NCBI GenBank assembly: GCA_003013855.2
Contig: ML058384.1
Span: 16,626,176-16,690,175, forward strand
Length of the DNA stretch: 64,000 nucleotides
DNA from: Liriodendron chinense
Lineage: Eukaryota; Streptophyta; Magnoliopsida; Magnoliales; Magnoliaceae
Reading direction: 5' to 3'
Position numbers and translations under genes: made by a program
Part shown: positions 12,401-25,100 of the stretch, piece after piece
Layout: each line of letters starts with the position of its first letter
How positions within the stretch are numbered: the stretch's first letter is position 1
Notes under the pieces: model-generated
What the model was told of the DNA's origin: nothing
Database searches by the model: none
Seen by the model: the letters and a program-made list of their open reading frames with translations, nothing else

Positions 12401-15400
12401 AAATTTAAATAAAAGTGATGATATTACTGGTTATGAAGTGTGTCAATTGAGCAAACACGTTCGTAATTCTTTTCCTGTGGCTGAACATAGAAGTATCAAA
12501 TAATTTGAACTTGTTCATTCAGACATATGGGGACCCAGTCCCGTAGCCTCGTTTGATGGGTTTAAGAACTTTGTAACTTTCATTGATGATTTCTTACGAG
12601 TAACATGGGTATATCTTATGCATCGACGAGATGAATTATTCTTATCGTTTCAAACTTTTCACAAGCTGGTGGCGAATCAATATGGTTGTTCCATTCAGAC
12701 CTTGTGGTCTGACAATGGAGGGGGATATTCATCCAAGTCCTTTACCAACTATCGCTAGGATATGCTAGGATAATGACATCCAAGTCCTTTACCAACTTTC
12801 TTATGTGTATATTCCTCAACAAAATGGGGGTTTCTGAGCTGAAAGAATCGCCATTTATTAGAGGTTATACACAATGTTTTAAATATCGTTATCGCGTAAT
12901 GTATCGCACCCGTAGGATATGGATACATATTGGTTATCGTATGGGATATATCGATCGTATCGCATAATGTATCGTTGTTGTTGGGAAACATGGGAACAAT
13001 TTTAATTTGGTTGAATTTTTCAATGAAACTTCAAGGATTGTTAAAAAGGACATCAATGCACAGTTAGAAATCAAAACATTACAAAACAAAGTGCACATAA
13101 TAGGGGTTTCCTTTGTATGGGGTCCTAATACATGCACTGTCCAACTGAACTGATGCAAGTGTATTCAAAGTCTATTCATATGATTGATAAACGTAAGAAT
13201 ACATGTATGGAAACTCAAGCAATACATTCAAAAGCAAAAGAAGAATCACTATATCGGATTACATACATGTTCGATTTTGTGTTTGGATACAAAGATTGTA
13301 ACTGATTTGTGAGAGATTGAGAAATTTTGATTTTTCCCAATTTTCCACAACTTGGCCCATTAACCCCAAATCTCGAAATCGAAGCTCCACATCTATGTTT
13401 TTTCATGAAAAACATGAAGAATCATAGATTTGTAACCATTTGACACTTATTTAACGTGATTTACAGCAAAAAAAAAAAAAAAAAAAAGGATAGAAAATCG
13501 AGAATACTTACTGGATCGAATAGGGGATATATCGGCACTACCTGTGCGTTTTGTATCTCACAGGCAGGATACAGGATATATCGTGGGATATATCGGCCAA
13601 TATCGTCGATATTTAAAACACTACACGTTCTCTATTACTAGGGATGGATGTTCCCAAGTCATATTGGCCTGCCACAGTTCTGACAGCCTGCTTGATTAAT
13701 CGGTTTCCTACTCGTGTCCTTCGAGGAAAAATCCTAATGCATATCCTTCTTCCGTCCTCACCATTATTCCATATTATCCCTTGTGTGTTTGGGTGTGTTT
13801 GTTTTGTCCATAACTCTAGTCCTTCGAGGGACAAACTTGACACCAGAGCCATTAAATATATATTCATTGGATACTGTATGCAACATAAGGGGTATAGGTG
13901 CTATGATCCCACATGCAGGAAACTTTATGTTTCCATGGATGTCACCTTTCTTGAGAATCGTGCTTTCCACAGTGCTGATGTCGAACTTGGTTCTTCCTCA
14001 CCCACTCTTCCATTACCTGCATTGGTCACTCCATCGGCGACTAGTGAACCTAAGAAACTCATTACTTATATTCGTCAGCGGGTAAAACCAACTCAAGTTC
14101 AACCCGTGGCAATGGATTCGACTCTGAACTCAGGTACTCGTTCCTCTCTTGTTGTATCTCGCACTCGTAGTTATCATCCTATTTTGCATCCTATATCTAA
14201 TTTTTTGTGTTACGAGTCTTGGTCACCGTCCTATTGTTCCTTCTTAGCAGCTATATCTTCTCATAGTATTCCCAGATCTGTTTGCGATGCTTTGGCAGTA
14301 CCTGCCTGGAAACAAGCTATGGAAGTCGAGATGGAGGCTCTACACAAGAGTGGCACATGGGATGTTATCTCTCTACCTCCTGGTAAGAAGACGGTTGTAA
14401 ATGTTTCTTCTCTATCAGATATCGTGTAGATGGTACTGTAGAAAGATACAAGGCTTGATTGGTGGCTAAGGGCTACACTCAACTTTTCGAAGTTGATTAT
14501 ACTGAGACCTTTTCTCCCATGGCGAAACTCAACTCTGTTCGTCTTATCCTTTCTCTAGCGGCTAACCTGGATTGACCCCTGTTCTAATTAGATGTTAAGA
14601 ATGCTCTTCTGAATGGTGATCTGACTGAGGAGGTATACGTGGATCTTCCCTCTGGTTTTCAGCTTAAGGGGGAGTCTGGTAAGGTGTGTAAGCTGAAAAA
14701 GGCTTTGTATGGCCTAAAATAGTCTCCCAGAGCTTGGTTTGCAAAATTTAGCTCTGCAGTTTTCTCCTTTGGATTCAAGCGTTGCCAAACAGATCATACA
14801 GTGTTTATTCATTCACGACCAAAGGGAAGAACTATTCTACTTGTGAATGTGGACGACATTGTTCTTACTGGTGATGACTTGCAATTCATGCGACGAACCA
14901 AACACCAACTAAGCAAGGAGTTTGAAATGAAGGACTTTGGCTGTCTGCGATATTTTTTGGGAATTGAGGTGGGCCTGCTCATTGAAGGGCATCTTCATCT
15001 CTCAGAGAAAATACACCCTTGATCTTCTCAAGGAAGCAAGTAAGTTGGGTTCACGACCAACGTCTTCCTCCATGGAGCAGAAACATTCACTACATGCAGA
15101 CCTAGGTGACAAGCTTGATGACATTGACATGTATCAAAGACTAGTTGGGGAATTGATTTACTTGATAATCACAAGGCCGAATATTACTCAAGCAGTGAGC
15201 ATTGTGAGTCAATACATGCATTCTCCCAGGAAGCCGCACTTGGAGGCAGTTCATCATATCCTAAGATACCTAAAGACACTGTCCAGGTCGAGGAATTTTG
15301 TACAGGAATCATGGGCATGTGAATATATGTGGTTTCTCAGATGTAGATTGGGCAGGTTGCTCTACAGATAGAAAATCTACGTCTGGGTATTGTACTTTTG

Positions 15401-18400
15401 TAGGAGGAAACCTGGTGATTTGGAGAAGCAAGAAACAAGCTGTGGTCTCAAGGTCAAGTGCAGAGGCAGGGTACAAAGCTATTGCTCATGAGGCATGCGA
15501 GTTGCTATGGTTAAAGTCCATTATGAAAGAGTTGGGTTTATTCTTTGACTCAACTATTCCTCTCTATTCTGACAATCAATTAGCCATTCATATCGCCTCA
15601 GACTCAGTCTTTCATGAGAGGACTAAACATATTGAGGTTGATATCCATTTCATTCGAGAGAAGATTGCTTCGGGAGAACTTTCGACACCCTTTGTTCGCT
15701 TCTCAGATCAGTTGGCAGATATATTTACAAAGGCTCTAAATTCCACTACTCTTTGTGAGATTTCTAGCAAGTTGGGCATGATAGATAGTCACGCACCAAC
15801 TTGAGGGGGAGTGTTGAAATATAACGGCCTTTGTGTAAGGGTTCCATTAGGGGTCTTTATGTAAGTTTTTCTATTCCATGGTGGTTAGTAGTAAAGAGGC
15901 CAGTAAGTCCTATTAATAAAACTTAGAGGATTAGGGTTACCACTCAATCACTCGTCTTCTCTCTCTCAAGTCTCCTTTCCTCTTTTACTGTTCTTAAACT
16001 ACAGGTCCCATAAAGACAATGACATAGCTTGAGTTAATGTATGCACACATGAGATTTTTGAGTGCTTGCCTTGTTGGTGAATTTTCAAAAGACATGGAAA
16101 CTTAAATGACGAGGACATCAGAGCACCATTCAGGGTCTACCAGAGGAGGAGATCATCACCAATTTCCCTCTAGATGGATGACTAAGTGGGTCGAGTTGAC
16201 CGTTTGAAGACCCCACATGCATTTGATGCATCTTTGAAGACCCTACACTAGGAAGATGCATGTGGGCTGCATTCTTGAGGAGTTTGGATTGTTGGATCAA
16301 TTGCACACATTGATCAAACCGTTGGATTGCACGTATCGGGCCGTTTGATCACTTTTGATCATGGCTCCCGTCGATCGTGGACACTTTAGGACTTAAGTGT
16401 CTTAGTTTTTATTTGACTTTATTAGGATTTAGTTTATTTGACAGTTTGGACTTTTTCTGAGATTTGCTTTGCGTTTTGTTCTAGTTTTAGGGGTATTTTA
16501 GTTAGAAAAAAAAACATTAAGTAGGGCTATTTATGTAAATTTCTGCATTTGAGATGAAACCCATACCGTTCGAGTTAGTCTACTTGGATGTTTGGGATCC
16601 TGCTCCTGTTACCTCTCTTTTTGGATATAAATGTTTTGTTATGTTTATTGATGATTGTGGATGGATGACTTGGGCCTATCTTCTAAAATCCAAGCATGAA
16701 GTTTTTGATATGATTTAGTTTTTTTTTTTTACAATGTAGTGGTCAACCATTTTCAATGCCCGATCAAAGGTTTAAATTCTGATAATGGGGGTGAGTATAT
16801 GTCGAATGCCTTTTCGTCTTTTTTGTAGGACCATGGTATCTTGTCTCGTACATCATGTTCACTAACCCTTCAATAAATTGGTGTAGCTGAGTGAAAAAAC
16901 CGTTACCTTCTTGAAGTTACTTGTGCCCTCTTACTTGGTATGAATCTTCCGAAACGATTTTGTGATGGTGTCTTAATGCTATTTTTCTGATCAATCGCAT
17001 TCCATCTCAAATATTATCACACAAGTCTTCATTTAAAATCTTGCACCCACATGACAAACCGTTTCCGTTACCCCCTAAAGTCTTTGGGTGTACATGCTTT
17101 GTTCAGATTCTTGCTGAGGGTAATGACAAGTTGAGTCATCGAGCCATAATGTGTATTTTCTTATTCTTAGGTTACTCTCGGCCTCAGAAGGGGTATAAGT
17201 GTTATGATCCTATGATCTGTAAGAGGTATGTGTTAGTAGATGTCACATTCTTTGAAGAGATTCCATACTTCTCTGCTGAAGGTAGATCTCTGCACCATCC
17301 TCTTGCTAGTCAGGGAGAGCTTATACAGTCTAATTCTAATCCTATACCTCTTTCAGTCTTATGTCTTGATAATGATATTGTATCTCCTCAGTCTGTCCCA
17401 AAACCCATTCTTGTGTATCATCGACGAACTAAAACTTATATTAATTACCCACTTACCATTTCATCTGCTCTTGTTGGTGGTTTAGGTATAAGTTCTCACT
17501 CTTAACCTCATGATGATCTTCCCATTGCCTTACGTAAACCTTCCCGCTCATACACAAAGCATCCCATTAATAATTTTATTACCTATCACTATCTTTCGCC
17601 TTCCTTTCAGTCTTTTGTAGCTTCCATATCCTCCTCTGCTACCTCACGCAATTTAAAGAAAGCCATGAGTAGCCTTGACTAGACTAAGGCTATGATGGAA
17701 GAAATGCAGATGCTAGAGAAGAGCAATACCTGGAGCTGGTTTCCTTACCTGAGGGAAAACAAACTGTTGGATGTCGATGGGTTTATACCACCAAGTATTG
17801 CCCAGATGGTTTTGTCGACCGTTATAAGGCATGATTGGTCGCAAAGGGTTTTATTTAAACATATGGCGTGAACTATTTTGAGACATTGTCTCCGATGGCC
17901 AAACTTAACTCCATTCGTGTGGTTATCTTTATGGCAATAAATTGTTCTTGGCCCCTATTTTAACTAGATGTGAAAAATGCAATCTTACATGGTGATCTTG
18001 TTGAGGTCTAAATGGTCCAGCCCCCGGGTTTTTCTATGCCTCATGGTCCTCATGGTTCACCCCTTGTGTGTCACCTAAATAAATCAATTTATGGTCTCAA
18101 ACAGTTTCACATGCCTGGTTTGATAAGTTTAGTCGTGCTCTTTTGGACTTTGGATTTATTCACAGCCAAACTGATCATTCTCTATTCATTTGTCGCTAAC
18201 ACATAGGGGTTATTGTACTGATTGTCTATGTGGATGGCGTTGTGCTGCCTAGAGATGATACTGAGGGAATGGTGGCTATTAAGTCTTTCCTCAAGACACG
18301 ATTTGAGATTAAAGACCTTGGGCCTCTTTAGTATTTCTTGGGGATTAAAGTCACTCGATTGAAGTCAGGAGTGGTGCTCTCTCAAAGGAAATATTCCCTC

Positions 18401-19076
18401 AATCTACTTTCAGACTTAGGGATGCTAGGATGTAAGCCTGCCATCATACCTATGGATACTATTCTGAAACTCAATCTTGATGATGGTGCTCTCCTCTCTG
18501 ATCTAGGGATGCATTGTCGATTGGTTGTCCGACTTATTTATCTTACTATTACTTGTCTTACTATTACTTGATTGGATCTTTCTTATGTTGTGGATGTTGT
18601 TAGTCAATTCTCACTATTATCTTTCTTATGTACCATGCATTTGATGGCAGTGTATCGTATCCTTCGGTATCTCAAGTTTGCACCAGGTAAAAATTTGCTT
18701 TTTCAGCAGCATGGTCATCTTCACCTTTCTGGCTACTCCGATGCTGACTATTTTGGAAGTTTACAAGATTGACGGTCTACCTTCGGATACTATACGCTTG
18801 TAGGTGGCAATCTTATCACTTGGAAGATTAAGAAGCAGCCTGTTATTGTGTGATATTCTGCCGAAGCTGAGTATAGGGTGATGGGTCTGATGACTCGTTC
18901 AATAGGTGAACTTGTTTGGCTTCGAATCTGTAGTGACGCCCCGGATGTTAGGGTCTGTGCTTGCCCTCGGCCCCCGATATCCCTGTTTCCACATAATGCG
19001 GTATATGCATGAGTCGTAGTTAAATACAGATTTGTAGAGATAAATCAGCCAATCATAAACAACCTAAACATAGGAG

Positions 19077-19121
<45 letters not shown>

Positions 19122-22100
19122 CCAAAAAGAGCATGTACATAAATAACATCCCTCGCATTGGGGCCCACTGGGTCCCCACTACAAGTTCAGAAAATACTGT
19201 CCCAAAAGTTGAACAAGAGACGCCGCGTAGGCGCCAATCCCAAGAAGAAAGTACACCCGACCCCACTCTCTAGTAATCTTGGTCGCCTGCGTACTGGAGC
19301 TACCCGTCGACATCTTCTCCTAGTTCTACGAACTCGGTCGCCTCGACCGCCTCCTGTATACCTGAGTCATATCGGTCATCTAGTTGGTGGTTTAAACCAC
19401 CGCCCTAGAAAGGGGAGTGAATGACCAACTCAGTGGTTTCATTTCCATTACTCATTTACTAATACAAGCAATATAGATAATAATTTCATTTTCCACAAAT
19501 AGAAATCAGAGGTAAGCACATCATCATAGGCATGGAGTGCATGAAATGCATATGCATGCCCGAACGTTGATGTTTGTCACAACCGCCAGTGAGTGGCACC
19601 ACCACCTCACCCGCACAGACAATGCATGTTATGCCGACTAGAAATGATTAGCCAAGTAGGTAGTTAAGCCTTTTCATCATACAGTCGATTGGCGAAGCCT
19701 CTGTACCAACATTCTATTATTTTGGCCAATTGGGACCACCTGGCTCCCTGCAAGGCGAACGCAGGTCGCAGCTAGTAGCCCCTCGATCTTATCTCGGGTC
19801 TACAGCCCCGAAGGCCTGGTTCGGTCGCGGCTCGTCAGTCGCGCCCGACACAGGTGGAATAGGGTTCGTCGCCCTACCCCATAGTCGAGTGGTAAGTTCG
19901 TCACCTCCACGGTGCTCAACGGACACTATGGGGAGGCACCACCCCAGTGTATGCTGATAGCACGAGCATAGGGCCTATACTACCATTCTTGGCTCATGAG
20001 TCTTGAGGGATCGGTACGCCATAAGATTTTTAGTGGGCCCATCAGATGGTACGTCGGCACGTGGATTCTACATAGGTGATATATCACATTCAAATACTTA
20101 GATATATATTGTCTTCCAGCCCGGTGATGGGCCAAGGTCTTCGGTTAGGGGAAGCAAAGGGGAAGACCGGCCTTGAGCACGTATGGCTCGCGTGGTCCTC
20201 GACCACAGCCGATCGCCCCAACTTCCACCACAGCCGACCACCCCATTCCCGAGGCTGCTGACCTTGTGCGATCGCCTCTTACTATGATGCCTGCCGAGTC
20301 GGAAGCTACTATTGTCGCCTCAAACACTTCCCAATTCCATAGCTCATACGTAATTTGATTTATAAGACACGCAATACTAAAATCTCAACAACTAACATAG
20401 TGGCATGAAGTCTATAACATCTTAGCATAATAAATATACATAATTAGAGCATGTGCAAGATTACATGAGCATGCAAATGACCCTAGCATACATCCAACAT
20501 CTAAATCTCTAGGTGGAACAATTCTACTAAACTCATATGACTTGCCTAGCTTCAATTCAGTCATTATCCAACAAATATGACTCCCTAAACCTGGAAATTG
20601 AGAGCATTAGCAATAATTACAGGTATTGGTTGCATGGCAACACATGGGTAAATGATACACACCTTGATTTGGAGGAGAATTAGTGAAATCCTGCAAGAAG
20701 GTGCTTGCATATCAGGGAAAAAGGGGAAATCTACATAGGAAGCTAGAGAAGATGGGGGAATTGGCATGGACTTACCTCTACCAACACCCGGAAGGGTCCC
20801 CAACGTAAGAGGTGCCGGCTAGGGTGTCGTGGGGGTGGTTGGACATAAGTAGAGTGGCATGCAAGAGCTCCCTCTTCTCAATTTCCTTTCTTCTAACTCT
20901 CCCTTCCTCTCTCTCACACCTCTCTTTCTCAGAAAATGGTTGAGAAATGGGAGAGGGAGCTGAGAAATGGGTTTATAAGGGTTGGGTTTATTGGGGCATA
21001 TAGCCCCAATGCTTTAAGTTACATAAAAGTGACCTTTTGGGCCATGTTTTGATCATGTGGGGCCCACTTGACCCCTTTGGGCTGATCCAACCCAATAAAT
21101 GGCTTCATTGAGTCGAGATCCTTGCTCGGGTGCGATTTGGGACCGATCGGGCACGGTGATTGTCGGATCCGAGGCGATATCCGTTTGACGGTCACCGATT
21201 ATCGATCGGGGCCCATGTTAAGGGATCATGTGCTGGTTTATGTTTAAAGTTTGTGGCCCACATTCCATGGCCATGCAAGGTTCCATGGGGCCCACACAAG
21301 AAAAGTGAGTTGGGTAATGATTGCTCATTTAAGGTCTAGTGCAAGTATACTTGCACTCTCATGTGCATTTGCAGGCCAACTTAATTTTATGGTTTCAGGC
21401 GCCGATCTTGTCGTAACGCTCTAAGAGCGTCAAGCCCACTACGGGGGTGGTGCCCATCGAGTTTCGGGTTTATCGGTCTTGGAACGGGTGGCGGAATGGA
21501 CTCCTACACGCGTTTCTAAGTTTCTGATTTCATGAGACTATGGTTTTCTAAATTAGGTATGGTCAATTATTCGTCCAAGGACGATACGTGTTTAGCGGGT
21601 TCGAGCATGTGCTCATGTCTTAAGAAGAGCGATTTTACGGGGCGTTACAGAACCCTTATACAGGAACTTGGCTATAATCCTTCTAGTCCGATTCCTTTGC
21701 ATTGTGATAATCAGGCTGCCATTCATATTGCCAGCAATCTGGTCTTTAATGAGCACATGGAACACATTGAGATTAATTGTCACTTCATTTGGGAGAAGGT
21801 TGCTAATAAGGAGATTGTAACTCTCTTTGTTTGCTTTGGGGAACGATTGGCCGATGTCTTTACCAAGTCTCTCAGTCAATGTTGTCAAAAGTGATCACAT
21901 AATCGTATAATGCCTATCGCATATCGCATATCACATAAAGCGATTGCATATGCCATTATGCGATCTCATACTTTACATTTTTTTCTTTTATTTTTAGAAT
22001 TTTTTTTCAAAAAAAAAAAAAGAAAAAGTCGTGCGATCACACAAGCAATTAGGCACAAGTGATCGCACATGATCGCTTATGCCATTTGACAACATTGCTC

Positions 22101-25100
22101 TCAGTCGGGATGCTCTTATCTGTATTATTGGCAAGTTGGGCATGATCAACATTTATGCTCCAACTTGAGGAGTATAGAAAGAAAATGCAATGTGGTTATA
22201 TAATGTTAGTGTGTGGGTGTGTATACACTACACAGTTTTGTTGCTCTTTAGGAATGTATGTTTCTAGTAATACCATAAAAGATGTGTTAGGGCTTGTTTC
22301 CCTAACACACTACACAAAGCTTCTCTCTCAATACTCTTCCTTCCCTACTCCTTCCTTTCTTTCCTTCTCCCCTTTTCTTCCTTCTCCTTCCTAAACTTCT
22401 CAAATCAATTGTACCACTCACTTGTTGTAACTGGGGTACTTCCTACTCCCTAGTCTCCATTGCACATGGACAAATCATCCAATTCTACTTTCCCTCACCT
22501 TATTACCTTGGTGCTTCTAGTAAATTTCCTTGAATGCACCAGAGTCAGAGAGAAGATTGCTGCGAAAGAAATTATCACTCCATATATCCAATCCAAGGAG
22601 CAGTTTGTTGATGGTTTTACTAAACCTCTTCTAAGAGAACAACTAATGAATAGCATAGACAAGCTGGGCATAATAGACTTCTATGCTCCAGCTCGAGGGA
22701 AGTGTTAGTGTAGTACACTTGTGGATCACCATATTAAGACAAGTGGAGTACACATTTGTGTACTGCTATACTTTATTTTCTTGTAACTCATGTAACTCAT
22801 GTAACACATGTATCATGGTTTAGATATTTACTCATGAGAAAAAGCGAAAAAAAACACAAAAAGCCATGCTCAAATCTCTCTTATTGTCGTTCGTTTATGC
22901 AACAACCTCTTGTGTTCATCAAATTGACAAGCAAAATCTCTCACAACAACAGTGTCTGATTAGGTGCCCTATCCGACCCATATTTTGAATGGATCTAAAA
23001 CGGTGGGCCTGAAGCTGACCCGTGTTTTAGATAGGTCTGATTTTAGGATCCAGATCCTTTCAAATTGGGTTGGCTACCTTGAATAACCGTGCATCCTGAT
23101 ACATGATAGTCCTACTCATTGTCTGTTCTTGTAGAAGATAAAATGATGGATATCTGATCGAGATATTCTGCTCCTGTGCTAAGAAAAGCAGAGATGGTCC
23201 TGGTAAGGAAGGGGACCTCTCTTGGGTTTGAAGAGCCTGAAACGATGACGAGATGAAGTGCTAAAGAACTTGGATAGAGGTGTTGAGAAGGGACATGAAG
23301 GAATTTTCACTTACAAAAGGTAGGGCCTTCAAATTTTTTTATCTTTTAATTTTTTTTTTTTTTTTTTTGGGCAAAACTTGATTTGAAGTTGATCCTGAAT
23401 AGCTAGATGTAAGCTTTGTACCTAAGAGTTTGGTTATTTTCAAGTTTGTTTTACTTTAGTTTCTGCTGTCCAACATTTGCAATTTCTTAGCATCTCTTTA
23501 GTAGGGGAGGGTATATAATGAATCTAGCCCCCTAGGTCGAACATGTTATATAAGATGTTATTTCCCATGGTAGGCCCAGGCTTTTATTCCAGGTAAATGG
23601 CACCAAGTTGAAAAGTCATCCTAGCTAGACATTTTACTATAGGAAGTGGCCTTTTACCCAAGCGCATGTTATTTTTCTCAGTGGATATTTTGTGATGGAC
23701 CATGCAATATGGAATTTTTCATGCATGGGGATTCTGGATTGCAATTGGGTACTTAATCGTGGTCATTGTGTTCTTCCAGTAGAACTAGTTTCTTAAGACA
23801 ATGTCTTCCACTAAGGGACATATTACCCATGAGTTTTTGATATTGGTCCTTAGGTTACCTGACCTGAATTTGCTTTGCCAAGAAGGAATCATGAGGCATC
23901 TCATCTAATTAGCCTATTGGTCTCAGGTTGATGGCCGGTTTTAAAATCTAGGAACAGCTTCTAAGACATGATGACCCTTGGTTAACTGAGGATATGGACC
24001 TTGATAGAGTGGAATGACGGAATAGGCTTCTGTGGCTGACCCAGTTGTTGGGATAGGAATTAGACGAAAGAAGATGAATATTTTGAGTCTTAAGTGTGTA
24101 GTCATGTGCTTTTTAACATCTCCTGAACTTTCACTGAAAAAATTCCACCGTTTTCCTAATGTTTGCCTCAGGCAGATACTTTTCCTGTTACATGCAATAT
24201 TATTGCCGATATGGATACATGTTTCCATCAGTGTTTCAAATAGCGCTCGTATTGTACGTTATGTAGCGTGCTAAATAGCGCAAATCCCCTGTAGCTCTTA
24301 GTGTACACTACAGCTATGTAGCATGTAGCGTACGACTCAACATTGGTATGTTTGGAAGCAATTCCCTGTTCTATAATCTATTGTTGTATCGTTCTTCATA
24401 CTTGTATATTTTCTTCTCTTTAATAAGTGACCTGTCTATTAGAAATTTAAATAATATATGCCATTGATTAGAAAAAAAGACCTAGAAGAGGATGCCTTGT
24501 GGTTCCAACTGAAAATTGGATTTTGTAACATGTGATGCCTTATACTTAAAGGTTTTATGGCATGGTGGTATTTTCTATAGAAAAGGAAAAGATGAAACTA
24601 AGTTACCATGTCATCATTGGCAGTGTTTGGATATGTAATATTTATCCTAAGTTGAACAAATACTCTTGCTAATTCACTAAACATTTTTTTTTAGCACTAG
24701 TCTGAGTTTCTTTTTGTTTTATTATTTTTCTACAAAATGATGAGTTACCTTTGACTTTCCATTTCCACTAGTATTGAAATTCTTAGATTAACATGATATT
24801 TCTTTCGTTTAGTTTTTTACTCTGATTATTTAATGTGTAGGTGGTTCGGCATGATAGTGTTGAACAATTGTTGCTTCTGAGTCGGATGCTACAAGGAACT
24901 ATGAAATCTCCATTTCATTTTTCACACCATCCTGCTGCTGCCGGTACCTTTTTCACTGTCATGCTTCTTGGACTTAAGTTCTGCTCATGCCAATCTCAGA
25001 ATAATTTGCAGAACTGTAGAACTGGGCTTCATCTGCTAGAGGACCGTGTCTATCGGTGATCACATTCCCCATTTCTTTTTCAGTGCCTTCCTGCATTTCA

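Larger units (their letters stand above)
10238..16003 (+). mobile_element. Ty1/copia LTR retrotransposon 1, near full length, inactive
   Basis: The two LTRs (194 and 192 bp) share TGTTGAAA and end ACTACA, and a 5-bp duplication GGTCC flanks the element (10233-10237 and 16004-16008). A primer site TGGTATCAGAGCC follows the first LTR and a purine tract precedes the second. Gag, protease, integrase, reverse transcriptase and RNase H follow in copia order. Stops, frameshifts and a MITE in the integrase region make it inactive. About 5.8 kb including the MITE. Confidence 0.95.
9780..16080. repeat. Host tandem repeat of about 250 bp, split by Copia element 1
   Basis: Phrases recur in order: GGGTATCATATT.GAGG, AGTTTCAGG, TAGGG.TGTCAAGGTGTC, GTTCATGTTT, GACAATG, GAGTTAATGTATGC and TGAGTGC.TGC. 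One unit starts about 9830 and the next about 10075. The second is cut at 10237, and its continuation (GACAATGACATAGCTTGAGT) resumes after 16008, on the far side of the Copia insertion. Confidence 0.75.
16551..22166 (+). mobile_element. Ty1/copia element 2, truncated and split by two insertions
   Basis: Starts inside the integrase (PFELVYLDVWDPAPVTS, DNGGEYMSNAF) without Gag or 5' LTR. Continues with integrase end at 17041-17505 (VFGCTCFVQILAEGNDKL, GYKCYDP), reverse transcriptase at about 17690-18570 with YVDG instead of YVDD near 18225, and RNase H from about 18640 (HGHLHLSGYSDADYFGS). RNase H is cut at 18928 by a 2.7-kb LTR-like insertion and resumes at 21655 (LIQELGYNPSSP, CDNQAAIHIASN); a MITE splits it again at 21877. 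Ends at CAACTTGAGG near 22168. Many stops. Confidence 0.88.

Noticed and set aside
19158..20358. Several 60-88-residue open frames in a GC-richer stretch
   Set aside because: They lie inside the LTR-like insertion, overlap on both strands, and show no conserved motif.
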